From the NCBI GenBank assembly GCA_030536855.1, contig JAUNPK010000008.1, positions 1 to 64,000 of the forward strand: a DNA stretch of 64,000 nucleotides. Reading direction: 5' to 3'. Position 1 is the stretch's first letter, and the number at the start of each line of letters is the position of its first letter. The notes under the pieces were generated by a model. That model made no database searches and had not been told where the DNA came from. It saw only the letters and a program-made list of their open reading frames with translations. The stretch comes from Eubacteriales bacterium. GTDB taxonomy: Bacteria > Bacillota > Clostridia > Lachnospirales > Lachnospiraceae. Made by a program: the position numbers and the translations under genes. Positions 53,089-61,456 of the stretch are shown here, one piece after another.

Positions 53089-53117
53089 AAAAAAAGCTGC
53101 CATATACCAGGCAGCTT
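53089..53117 (-). terminator. Terminator of apt, abutting the deoD ribosome binding site
   Basis: An 8-bp stem AAGCTGCC/GGCAGCTT (53094-53101 with 53110-53117) and an 8-base loop, followed on the minus strand by a T run. The T run runs straight into GGAGG, the deoD ribosome binding site. Either deoD depends on readthrough or a promoter lies further upstream. Confidence 0.85.
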
Positions 53118-53135
53118 ACTTAACCAAGCATTTTA

Positions 53136-53660
53136 TTATTTACCGGGATAGACAATAACGGAATCAACATCATACCCGGTGAGTTTCTCTTTGCCCTTTA
53201 ATCCCGCCAGTTCCATAAGAAATACTATCTTTACAACTTCGCCACCAAGCTCTTCAACAAGTTTAATTATAGCCTCTGTGGTTCCCCCTGTTGCAATAAG
53301 ATCATCCACAATGACAACTTTCTGCCCAGGTCTGATAGCATCTTTGTGCATTTCTATTGTTGCTGTACCATACTCTAATGTATACTCAGTTGATATTGTT
53401 TCGCAAGGAAGCTTTCCTTTCTTTCTTACAGGTATAAAGCCTTTACCATTAAGATAAGCTATAGGTACCCCAAAAATAAAACCTCTTGATTCAGGTCCTA
53501 CAATCATATCATACTCAACGCCTTCAAGCAGCCCGTTAATTCCATCAATGGCAAGTTTTAAACCTTCAGGGTCCTGAATAACACTGGTTACATCCCTGAA
53601 TATAATGCCCTTCTCCGGAAAATCAGGTATACTTCTTACATAATCCTCGACTTTTTTCAT
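53136..53660 (-). CDS. apt: Adenine phosphoribosyltransferase
   Basis: Salvages adenine to AMP with PRPP. The 174-residue form starts MKKVEDYVRSIPDFPEKG. The PRPP motif VVIVDDLIATGGT is at about residues 118-130. An upstream in-frame start at 53696 overlaps the GGDEF gene, but the family start at 53660 has GGATGG upstream and gives standard length. It follows the diguanylate cyclase gene and is closed by a terminator. Confidence 0.96.
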   Translation of the reverse strand: MKKVEDYVRSIPDFPEKGIIFRDVTSVIQDPEGLKLAIDGINGLLEGVEYDMIVGPESRGFIFGVPIAYLNGKGFIPVRKKGKLPCETISTEYTLEYGTATIEMHKDAIRPGQKVVIVDDLIATGGTTEAIIKLVEELGGEVVKIVFLMELAGLKGKEKLTGYDVDSVIVYPGK

Positions 53661-53692
53661 CTCTTCATACCATCCTTTTATCAAATTGTTAA

Positions 53693-54820
53693 TCATTTCA
53701 AATTATCAAAACATGTAATACAGTTTCTTCCATGTTCCTTGGAATAATACAACGCCTTATCAGCACATTTAATAAAACGCTCCGGTGTTATATCATAATC
53801 ATGCAACATACAATATCCTACACTAAATGTAATTATATCACCTTCAGGCAGAAAATCATACCTTTGATTACGGAAATTATTCAACATTCCATTTAGTATT
53901 CTGTCACATTCTCTCTTAGAGTTATTGGTTATGACTACAAGAAATTCTTCTCCTCCGTACCTTCCGGCGTAACAATCGTCATCCATGTACTGGCTTATAA
54001 CAGAAGATAATCTTCTAAGAACCTCATCACCCTTATCATGCCCATAAGTATCATTTATCTTCTTGAAATAATCAATATCCAGCATGGCAACAGCGATTTC
54101 ACTTTTAGAAAAATATGCTTCATGCATGGCGACTTTTAATTTTTCAAAAATTGCCAGTCTTGAATAAAGTCCGGTGAGATACTCTTTTTCCAGCTTTTCC
54201 TTAAGTTCCTGCTCTCCGTCATAATATTTAATCATATCATCACTTTGTATTTCATTGAACTTAAACAACAGCATTGACATAGCAAACAAAAGGATAATAA
54301 AGCAGGCTGCAGCAATAGCTTCGTTAATTCGAAGCCCACTAAGAGACATATCATCTGAAAAGCACATAAATACCGATAATGCCTCAGAAGCCAAAGCTCC
54401 AAAGAGCATAAGGATTGTTGTAATTCTATCAACAAGAAATGTACTAAAAATCATTGCAACTGCCGGTGCTATCCAAAGAGGCGAGCAGCCGTAATGCAAC
54501 ACCTCGAATGCTGCAAGAATACCATACATTGACAGACAGCAAACTCTGTTCTTGGTTTCATCTCCGGCTTTTTCGGAAAGATTTATATATCTGTATATGA
54601 TAACGCAAAATATTTCAATTATCATTATCACAACAACCCTCAGAATGTAATCCTCACCTGTAAATGTATTATCCCCGGACACCTTACTGATAACCAGATA
54701 CAGAATATTAAAAACAAAAAATAAAGAAACAAGCACATACTCAAGCTTTAATAGATTTTTTCTAAAAGACATCTGCCTATAGCTTATATGCTGTACTCCT
54801 GTAGTTTTATTTTTTCCCAT
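53693..54820 (-). CDS. Membrane diguanylate cyclase
   Basis: A 375-residue protein with about six membrane segments (residues 20-200) acting as a membrane sensor, then a GGDEF domain (about residues 210-372). The active site motif is RYGGEEF, intact, so cyclic di-GMP synthesis is expected. An inhibitory RxxD site is not obvious. It overlaps the apt open frame slightly. With the EAL protein at 34287 it gives the window one maker and one breaker of the messenger, which fits motile or surface-switching cells. Confidence 0.92.
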   Translation of the reverse strand: MGKNKTTGVQHISYRQMSFRKNLLKLEYVLVSLFFVFNILYLVISKVSGDNTFTGEDYILRVVVIMIIEIFCVIIYRYINLSEKAGDETKNRVCCLSMYGILAAFEVLHYGCSPLWIAPAVAMIFSTFLVDRITTILMLFGALASEALSVFMCFSDDMSLSGLRINEAIAAACFIILLFAMSMLLFKFNEIQSDDMIKYYDGEQELKEKLEKEYLTGLYSRLAIFEKLKVAMHEAYFSKSEIAVAMLDIDYFKKINDTYGHDKGDEVLRRLSSVISQYMDDDCYAGRYGGEEFLVVITNNSKRECDRILNGMLNNFRNQRYDFLPEGDIITFSVGYCMLHDYDITPERFIKCADKALYYSKEHGRNCITCFDNLK

Positions 54821-54891
54821 ATATTCTCACTCCTATAACAGCGACATATGTCATCACGTAACGAATTAATCAGTATTTTACCAAAATATAT

Positions 54892-56388
54892 CTATACAAT
54901 CAAGCACACTAAACCAGAATTTTCATTCATAACTTTTTCCAAAGTCTCACTTATTTTATTCATATTTTCCTTCGTTATATTGTGAGTTTTTTCGTATATT
55001 CCGTCCTCAACTATCTGCTCAATGGTTTTTCCGAAAATATTTGTCTCCCAGATTCCTTCAGGATTATCCTTAGTATTGTCTTTAATATAATTTATCAGGT
55101 CTTCAGCCTGATTTTTTGTTCCTACAATAGGGGCAATTTCCACGTTTATCTGTGTTTTCAAAAGGTTAATGGACGGAACCTGAGCCTTTATCTTAACCCC
55201 ATATTTATTACCATTCTTTATAACAACAGGTTCATCAAGTATAATCTCATCCCGAACAGGTGTAACTATCCCATATCCTGACAAATTCACTTCCGATATT
55301 GCTCCGGATACATTTTCATATTCCTTTTTGTTAACAGCAAGATCTCGTATCGTGCTGATAAGTTCATATTCATTAAGTATCCTTGTTCCCGTAAGTTCAC
55401 TTAAAATGTCGTAATATATTCCTGTTGCAATAGAAAATCCTGCATCTACAACTCCATCACTCATCCTGATTGATGAAAATTTAAGATTGTCTATGTATTC
55501 ATTATCATTATCGAATTTATATTTTTCCGCATCCCCTATTGAATTTATTTCCTCCAGTACTGACATAGCCTCCTCTAAAAGTTCTTTTTTCAACCAATGG
55601 TCGTCAGGAAGCACATCCATCCATGACGGGGCAAAAAAGTCTATCTCTGTTACAGGAAATTCTTTAAGAACAGACGCAAATATTTTGTTTATGTCTTCAT
55701 TCTTTAACTGGTCACAATTAACAGGAATAACATTAATACCATATTCCTCACTCATCTTTTTGGATAATTCCAAAGTTTCTTTGGAATATGGCTTTATGCA
55801 GTTTAAAATAACCACAAACGGCTTAGATAAAGCTTTCAATTCACTAATAGTTTTCTTTTCGGCATCAACATAACTTGATCTGTCAATCTCTGTAAAGGAA
55901 CCGTCTGTTGTAACCACAATCCCTATGGTAGAATGTTCTTCAATAACCTTTTTGGTGCCTATTGTTGAGGCTTTACTAAAAGGCATCTCACTTTCTGACC
56001 ATGGAGTCTTTACCATTCTCTCTTTTCCATTTTCCATATGTCCATTGGCTCCGTCCACCATATATCCTACGCAGTCAATAAGTCTCACCTTCATGGAAAC
56101 TCCCTCATAGGGATATATTAAAGCCGCTTCACTTGGAATAAACTTTGGTTCTATAGTCATTACCGTTGTGCCTGCAGCCGACTGGGGAAGTTCATCCGTT
56201 GCCCGCTTTCTTTCATGTTCATCCCTCATGTTTCCAAGCACGGCAAGCTCCATAAATCTCTTAATAAATGTTGATTTCCCCGTTCTTACCGGTCCCACAA
56301 CCCCAAGGTATATTTCACCGTTCGTTCTCTTTCTTATATCACTGTAAATATCAAATCCCGGATTAGATATTTCTTTTTCAGCTCCCAT
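54892..56388 (-). CDS. spoIVA: Stage IV sporulation protein A (spore coat morphogenetic ATPase)
   Basis: Polymerising ATPase that forms the basement layer of the spore coat around the forespore. The P-loop GPVRTGKST is at about residues 33-41. The N-terminal DIYSDIRKRTNGEIYLGVVG and the C-terminal amphipathic ending (MNENSGLVCLIV) are diagnostic. The length is 498 residues. It is a firm marker of endospore formation. The ribosome binding site AGGAGG is partly inside an 11-bp hairpin just upstream. Confidence 0.97.
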   Translation of the reverse strand: MGAEKEISNPGFDIYSDIRKRTNGEIYLGVVGPVRTGKSTFIKRFMELAVLGNMRDEHERKRATDELPQSAAGTTVMTIEPKFIPSEAALIYPYEGVSMKVRLIDCVGYMVDGANGHMENGKERMVKTPWSESEMPFSKASTIGTKKVIEEHSTIGIVVTTDGSFTEIDRSSYVDAEKKTISELKALSKPFVVILNCIKPYSKETLELSKKMSEEYGINVIPVNCDQLKNEDINKIFASVLKEFPVTEIDFFAPSWMDVLPDDHWLKKELLEEAMSVLEEINSIGDAEKYKFDNDNEYIDNLKFSSIRMSDGVVDAGFSIATGIYYDILSELTGTRILNEYELISTIRDLAVNKKEYENVSGAISEVNLSGYGIVTPVRDEIILDEPVVIKNGNKYGVKIKAQVPSINLLKTQINVEIAPIVGTKNQAEDLINYIKDNTKDNPEGIWETNIFGKTIEQIVEDGIYEKTHNITKENMNKISETLEKVMNENSGLVCLIV

Positions 56389-56394
56389 AAAAAA

Positions 56395-56427
56395 CCTCCT
56401 GAATATACTTATAAATGTATATTCAGG
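56395..56427 (-). promoter_or_regulatory. Hairpin overlapping the spoIVA ribosome binding site
   Basis: A perfect 11-bp inverted repeat (56398-56408 with 56417-56427) and an 8-base loop. On the minus strand it reads CCTGAATATAC...GTATATTCAGG followed at once by AGG TTTTTT ATG. The last three bases of the stem are also part of the AGGAGG ribosome binding site of spoIVA. It could hide the site until melted, or act as a terminator of the upstream gene since a T run follows. Confidence 0.6.
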
Positions 56428-56438
56428 TTGTATATCAA

Positions 56439-56669
56439 CTATTCATCAAATTCTGCCAAAACATAATATCCTCTGCTGGTTTCACCAACTTCCTTAACCA
56501 CACCTTTTCTGGATTTCAGTCTGTCAGGCGTGGAATAATTACCCGACATAGCAACTGCCGGCTCTATTGTGTAATAATAGCTGCTGGGAAGTTTTCCTTC
56601 CGTAACTTCCACCTCATCTCCCGGTTCAACAAGTCCGGGTCTGCTCATAGTAAATTCCATTTGTCTCAT
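56439..56669 (-). CDS. Small beta-rich hypothetical protein
   Basis: About 76 residues (MRQMEFTMSRPGLVEPGDEV at the start). It has a small beta-barrel or SH3-like look: short strands with VEPGDEVEVTEG, a SYYYTIEPAV segment, and a final KGVVKEVGETSRGYYVLAEFDE. The start at 56669 has GGAGAA 6 bases upstream; longer starts lack a site. It lies between recG and spoIVA, both on the same strand. Its function is unknown. It may bind RNA or a protein partner by its fold, but that is a guess. Confidence 0.72.
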   Translation of the reverse strand: MRQMEFTMSRPGLVEPGDEVEVTEGKLPSSYYYTIEPAVAMSGNYSTPDRLKSRKGVVKEVGETSRGYYVLAEFDE

Positions 56670-56700
56670 ACTTTTCTCCATTCTGATAATGATGCTCCTA

Positions 56701-58761
56701 TTAAAGATTAATCTTCTCAAGGCATTTTACCGTATATTCTTCAACTTTTTTCTTACACAGCTTATGTTCCTCCATTTCAAGTTCCGGATCAACAGAATGC
56801 AATTTCTTTGCAGCATCTGAAGCCTCCTTCAGTGTCATGGAATCTGTGAATATATCAGCAAGTCCAAAATCGAAATCACCGCTTTGTCTTATTCCAAAGA
56901 AATCTCCCGGTCCTCTGAGTTTAAGATCTTCCTCTGCAATTTTAAAGCCATCGTTAGTTTTATTAAGTATTTCCAACCGGTCTTTTATTTTTTTAGACTT
57001 CTTACCCGCCACAAATATACAGTAAGATTGAAAGCCTCCTCTTCCAACACGTCCACGAAGCTGATGCAGCTGAGCCAACCCGAACCTTTCCGCATTTTCA
57101 ACCATCATAACAGTGCTGTTAGGGACATTAACACCTACTTCTATTACCGTTGTGGATACTAAAACATCTATTTCATGATTGGCATACTTCTCCATAACCT
57201 GATTTTTATCCTGGGATTTCATCTTTCCATGAAGATATTCTATTCTTACCCCCGGAATTTCACTTCTTAATTTCAAGGTATAATCCAGGACGTTTTCGGT
57301 GTCAATATTTTCACTGTCTTCAACCATTGGACATATTATATAACACTGTCTTCCCTGTTTTACCTGATTTTCTATAAATCTGTAAGCATTGGGTCTATAG
57401 GATGTATCAACGACACAATTTTTTATGGGTAACCTGTCCTTAGGCATCTCATCAATAATTGAAATATCCAAATCTCCATACAATATAATTGCAAGTGTCC
57501 TTGGAATAGGCGTTGCACTCATAACAATAATATGTGGGTTATCACCTTTTTCAGATAATCTTTTTCTTTGATTAACTCCAAATCTATGCTGTTCATCCGT
57601 TATAACAAGAGCGAGATTTTTATACTCTACCTTATCCTGAATCAAGGCATGGGTACCGATAACAATATCTACATTTCCTGAAGCAATATCTTCATATGCC
57701 TGCCTTTTTTCTTTCGCTGTCATTGATCCTGTAAGAAGACCCACCTTAAGATTTACATTATATCTGGAAAACATTTCACTTATAGATTCATACTGTTGCT
57801 TTGCCAGCACTTCCGTGGGTACCATCATTGAGCCCTGATATCCTGCAAATGCCGTATTCATAAGAGCCAGAACTGCAATGATAGTTTTTCCCGATCCTAC
57901 ATCCCCTTGAATCAGTCTGCTGGTAAGATGTTCTGATGACATATTATCCTTTATCTCATTCCACGTCCTTAGTTGGGCATTGGTAAGGCTGTAAGGCAGA
58001 TTTAGTATAAACTCATCTGTTCTTTTATCATTATTAATTACATAGGTATTAGGAATCTTCTCCTTTGAGGATTTAAGATTCAAAGTTGCAAGAACAAAGA
58101 GAAAGAATTCCTCAAAAGTAATTCTGTGGCGAGCCTGGACGTACTCTTCCATAGTTTTTGGAAAATGTATGTTAACAACTGCAAAATTATGTTCTGCAAG
58201 ATTATATTTTTCCCTTATATCCTTGGGTATATATTCTTTTTCCAATCCAACAGCATATTTTTCAAGAGCCTGTGAGACAGCCTTCACTATTGTTTTATTA
58301 GATAATCCCTTAGTCAAAGGATATATAGGCATAAGCTTTCCTGCCTGTGCATTATAATCTGCCACAGTAAATATCTGGGGTTGTTCTAACATGATAGCAT
58401 TCCGTTTTTTTACAAACCTTCCCCTGAACACATAATGCATACCCATTCTAAGTCTTGTTTTAAGGTATATCATATTATACCAGCAACACTTTATTGCATC
58501 CCCATTTTCGTCCTTAACGGTTACAGAAAGGACTTTAATCCGTCCATTTCCGTATATATCCGGAGATTTAGCTACAGTTCCTTCAATTGCAACTATAGAC
58601 CCTTCATAATCTTCATTTAGCATATTAATAAAAACAGGCTTCTCATATACGTCGTAATCCCGTGGGTATAAACCCACGAGATCCTCCACCGTATATACAG
58701 AAAGCCTGTTTAAACTCTCAGCAGTCTTAGCACCAATACCCTTAAGTTCGGTAATATCCAT
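56701..58761 (-). CDS. recG: ATP-dependent DNA helicase RecG
   Basis: Branch-migration helicase for stalled forks. It has an N-terminal wedge domain with OB fold (about residues 1-220), helicase motifs I (GDVGSGKTIIA), II (DEQH), III (MSATPIPRTLA), V (STTVIEVGVNVPNS) and VI (QLRGRVGRG). The start at 58761 (MDITELKGIG) has GGAG 7 bases upstream; the open frame reaches 58773. The length is 686 residues. It follows the dak2 gene, the usual Firmicute context. Confidence 0.97.
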   Translation of the reverse strand: MDITELKGIGAKTAESLNRLSVYTVEDLVGLYPRDYDVYEKPVFINMLNEDYEGSIVAIEGTVAKSPDIYGNGRIKVLSVTVKDENGDAIKCCWYNMIYLKTRLRMGMHYVFRGRFVKKRNAIMLEQPQIFTVADYNAQAGKLMPIYPLTKGLSNKTIVKAVSQALEKYAVGLEKEYIPKDIREKYNLAEHNFAVVNIHFPKTMEEYVQARHRITFEEFFLFVLATLNLKSSKEKIPNTYVINNDKRTDEFILNLPYSLTNAQLRTWNEIKDNMSSEHLTSRLIQGDVGSGKTIIAVLALMNTAFAGYQGSMMVPTEVLAKQQYESISEMFSRYNVNLKVGLLTGSMTAKEKRQAYEDIASGNVDIVIGTHALIQDKVEYKNLALVITDEQHRFGVNQRKRLSEKGDNPHIIVMSATPIPRTLAIILYGDLDISIIDEMPKDRLPIKNCVVDTSYRPNAYRFIENQVKQGRQCYIICPMVEDSENIDTENVLDYTLKLRSEIPGVRIEYLHGKMKSQDKNQVMEKYANHEIDVLVSTTVIEVGVNVPNSTVMMVENAERFGLAQLHQLRGRVGRGGFQSYCIFVAGKKSKKIKDRLEILNKTNDGFKIAEEDLKLRGPGDFFGIRQSGDFDFGLADIFTDSMTLKEASDAAKKLHSVDPELEMEEHKLCKKKVEEYTVKCLEKINL

Positions 58762-58790
58762 ATAAATCTCCATGCTGACAAATAATTTAA

Positions 58791-60503
58791 CTACTCAACA
58801 GATACGATATAGAAGTATACCGGCTGTCCGCCAAACTGTACCTCAACATCTACTCCATCAAATCTCTCTTCAATCTTAGATGCCAATTCATCAGCATCCT
58901 CCTCTTTAACATCAGATCCATAGTATAAACTGATAAGCTCTGATTCTTCATTAACGAAAGTATCCAACATCTCAAGAAGAGTGTCATCCATATCTGTTCC
59001 AACTGATGCAAGTCCCTTATCACCAAGTCCAAGATAATTATCCTTCTTGATTTCCTTTCCGTCAATGGAGGTATCTCTTACAGCATAAGTCAACTGTCCT
59101 GACTGAACCATTGAAAGAGATTCTACCATAGCCTCCTCATTCTCCTGAGCACTTCTGGTCATCTCAAAATTAATCATAGCTGTGATTCCCTGTGGAATCG
59201 TTTTTGTAGGAATAACTACCAGTTTCTTATCTTCAATAATTGACGCTGCCTGATTAGAAGCAAGAATAATATTACTATTGTTAGGCAGTACAAATATTGT
59301 CTCAGCATTAATCTTATCAGCAGCATTAAGAATATCCTCAGTTGAAGGATTCATTGTCTGTCCACCTTCAATAACCTGATCAACACCAAGCCCTCTGAAG
59401 ATATCTGCAAGTCCTGCACCTGCAGCAATTGTAATAAATCCAAAATCTTTCTTAGGCTCTTCTTTTTTATCTTCAGCATCCTTCTTTTTCATAGCATCAG
59501 CTGCAACTGCCGCCTGAAGTTCAGATTGAGCAACAACCTTCTGGTTATGCTCCTCTCTCATATTGTCTACCTTCATCTTAGTTAACTGTCCATACTCAAG
59601 ACCCTTTTCAAAAGCCTGTCCGGGATGATTAGTATGTACATGAACTTTAACAATATCATCAAGATTAACGCAGACAATAGAATCACCTATAGATGAAAGA
59701 AATGCCTTAAATTCAGCTTCTGTCTTTTCATTAAACTCTTTATCAAGCATTATAATGAACTCAGTGCAATAGCCAAACTTAATGTCTGCATTATCAATTG
59801 CAGCTCCCTTACCCGGCATCGTTGAACCCGCCTTAAACTCTGCGCTAGGTTCTGTAATTGTAAAATCAGTAACCTTACCTGTCAGTGCGTCATACATACC
59901 GCGAAGAACCACAACAAGTCCCTGTCCACCCGAATCGACAACTCCGGCTTCCTTTAAGACAGGAAGCATTTCAGGAGTCTTTGCGAGAACTTCTTCTGCA
60001 TAATCTATAATTGTAGAAACCGCTTCTTCTATATCTGTTGTCTGAAGCGCAACCTCTGATGCTTTATCAGATATACCCTTAGCAACTGTGAGAATAGTAC
60101 CTTCCTTCGGTTTCATAACAGCTTTATATGCTGTCTCTGTTGCCTTCTGGGTAGCTGCAGCAAGAGTCTCAACTGTAATCTCTGAAGTTGTAGACATCTC
60201 CTTTGTAAATCCTCTTAAAAGCTGTGAAAGAATAACACCGGAATTACCTCTGGCTCCTCTTAAAGAACCTGTAGATATAGCTTTAGCAAGGCTTTCCATT
60301 GTAGGATTTGCTATTGCGCTTACCTCTTTAGCCGCCGACATAATAGTAAGTGTCATATTAGTACCTGTATCCCCATCAGGAACAGGAAATACATTAAGAT
60401 CATTAATCCATTCTTTCTTTGATTCAAGATTCTTTGCGCCTGCAAGAAACATCTTCTGAACAAGTGCTGCATCTATTGTAGTTGTTGCCACAATTTCCTC
60501 CAT
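58791..60503 (-). CDS. DAK2/DhaL-domain protein (FakA/YloV-like)
   Basis: A 570-residue protein of the YloV/FakA family. The N-terminal DhaL nucleotide-binding domain (about residues 1-210) has NVFPVPDGDTGTNM and RGARGNSGVILSQLL. The middle and C-terminal parts have GGQTMNPSTEDI and VLPNNSNI of the FakA type. It is followed by recG and preceded by the Asp23-family gene, as in other Gram-positives. By family it would phosphorylate fatty acids bound to a FakB (DegV) protein; no fakB is in the window. Confidence 0.9.
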   Translation of the reverse strand: MEEIVATTTIDAALVQKMFLAGAKNLESKKEWINDLNVFPVPDGDTGTNMTLTIMSAAKEVSAIANPTMESLAKAISTGSLRGARGNSGVILSQLLRGFTKEMSTTSEITVETLAAATQKATETAYKAVMKPKEGTILTVAKGISDKASEVALQTTDIEEAVSTIIDYAEEVLAKTPEMLPVLKEAGVVDSGGQGLVVVLRGMYDALTGKVTDFTITEPSAEFKAGSTMPGKGAAIDNADIKFGYCTEFIIMLDKEFNEKTEAEFKAFLSSIGDSIVCVNLDDIVKVHVHTNHPGQAFEKGLEYGQLTKMKVDNMREEHNQKVVAQSELQAAVAADAMKKKDAEDKKEEPKKDFGFITIAAGAGLADIFRGLGVDQVIEGGQTMNPSTEDILNAADKINAETIFVLPNNSNIILASNQAASIIEDKKLVVIPTKTIPQGITAMINFEMTRSAQENEEAMVESLSMVQSGQLTYAVRDTSIDGKEIKKDNYLGLGDKGLASVGTDMDDTLLEMLDTFVNEESELISLYYGSDVKEEDADELASKIEERFDGVDVEVQFGGQPVYFYIVSVE

Positions 60504-60556
60504 TCTGCCATAAAAAGGCTCATCAATAATCTAATATATAATCATAAAATCAGAAA

Positions 60557-60916
60557 TTAATCAATAACTCTGACACCTTCTACATAAATATTAATCTTTT
60601 TAATTTCCAATCCGGTGAACTCTGAAACCTTATACTTTACACTATCAATAAGATTATCCGCAACGGTTTTTATGCTGACTCCATAAGACACAATAACATG
60701 AAAGTCTATCTCAATCATATTATTTTCATCAATCTCAACTTTAATACCTCTTGTAAGGCTGTCTCCTTTAAGAAGTTTAACAAGACCATCTTTCATGCTA
60801 ACTGCAGCCATTCCAACAATACCAACACACTCTACTGCTGTTGAGCCTGCATACTGAGCAATAACTTCGCTTGAAACCGAAATTGTTCCTAATTTACTAC
60901 TAATTAATCCGTTCAT
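60557..60916 (-). CDS. Asp23/Gls24 family envelope stress protein (YloU)
   Basis: A 119-residue Asp23/Gls24 family protein, often membrane-associated and linked to cell-envelope stress. Family signature: GTISVSSEVIAQYAGSTAVECVGIVGM at the start and VSYGVSIKTVADNLIDSVKYKVSEFTG near the end. It precedes the dak2 gene by about 50 bases, matching the yloU-yloV arrangement. A TATAAT element at 61001-61006 on the minus strand may be its promoter, without a clear -35. Confidence 0.92.
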   Translation of the reverse strand: MNGLISSKLGTISVSSEVIAQYAGSTAVECVGIVGMAAVSMKDGLVKLLKGDSLTRGIKVEIDENNMIEIDFHVIVSYGVSIKTVADNLIDSVKYKVSEFTGLEIKKINIYVEGVRVID

Positions 60917-61017
60917 ATTAATCTCCGTTCTCGCGCAAGGCGCATTTTAATTACAAATTTATGTTTAAAACTATATTTGCAGTCATCTTTTAATGTGACC
61001 ATTATACTATCTTAGTC

Positions 61018-61068
61018 AAAAAAAATAAAGTGAATCACACAATTTTATTAAATTGAGCAATTCACCTT
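61018..61068 (-). terminator. Terminator of rpmB
   Basis: On the minus strand, AGGTGAAT pairs with ATTCACTT, with a small inner CAATTT/AAATTG stem, followed by a run of eight T. It lies about 60 bases after the rpmB stop. Confidence 0.75.
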
Positions 61069-61125
61069 AACACTGATATAAATTTTCGAAAATTAATAGC
61101 AGAAATAAATCAAAAAGACTTATTC

Positions 61126-61311
61126 TTAGGCACGTTCAACTTTACCAGAACGTAAGCATGATGTACAAACATACATCTTCTTTGAAGCTCCGTCAACCTT
61201 AACTCTTACAGACTTAACGTTAGGATTCCAAATCTTATTTGATCTTCTATGAGAATGACTCACTGCGTTACCAAAGTGAGCACTTTTTTCACAAATTGCA
61301 CATTTTGCCAT
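61126..61311 (-). CDS. rpmB: 50S ribosomal protein L28
   Basis: A 61-residue ribosomal protein with the zinc-ribbon pattern: CAICEKSAHFGN at the start and CTSCLRSGKVER at the end (a CxxC type), plus the SHRRSNKIWNPN core. It has an AGGAGG ribosome binding site and its own promoter, and is a single-gene unit divided from the Asp23 gene by a terminator. Gene position beside asp23/dak2 is the common Firmicute arrangement. Confidence 0.97.
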   Translation of the reverse strand: MAKCAICEKSAHFGNAVSHSHRRSNKIWNPNVKSVRVKVDGASKKMYVCTSCLRSGKVERA

Positions 61312-61362
61312 TACAATAACACCTCCTTACCGGTATTGGGTAATTTACCCACAACAGGACAT

Positions 61363-61391
61363 ATTGTATCAGATAGAATTATATTTTGCAA
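61363..61391 (-). promoter_or_regulatory. rpmB promoter
   Basis: A -35 of TTGCAA (61386-61391), a 17-base spacer, and a -10 of TACAAT (61363-61368) on the minus strand, about 50 bases before the rpmB start. Confidence 0.7.
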
Positions 61392-61398
61392 CATATTT

Positions 61399-61456
61399 TT
61401 CATTAATTGGTAAAATTATTTTTTATTAATTTTTATTCTTCATTAATTGGTAAAAA
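61399..61456. repeat. Imperfect tandem duplication at the 3' end of the 391-residue gene
   Basis: TTCATTAATTGGTAAAA occurs at about 61399-61416 and again at 61439-61456, a 40-base period. The second copy encodes the last residues of the 391-residue protein (QLMKNKN), while the first lies after the stop. The period is not a multiple of three, so the duplication shifts frame and probably fixed the present C-terminus. Confidence 0.6.
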
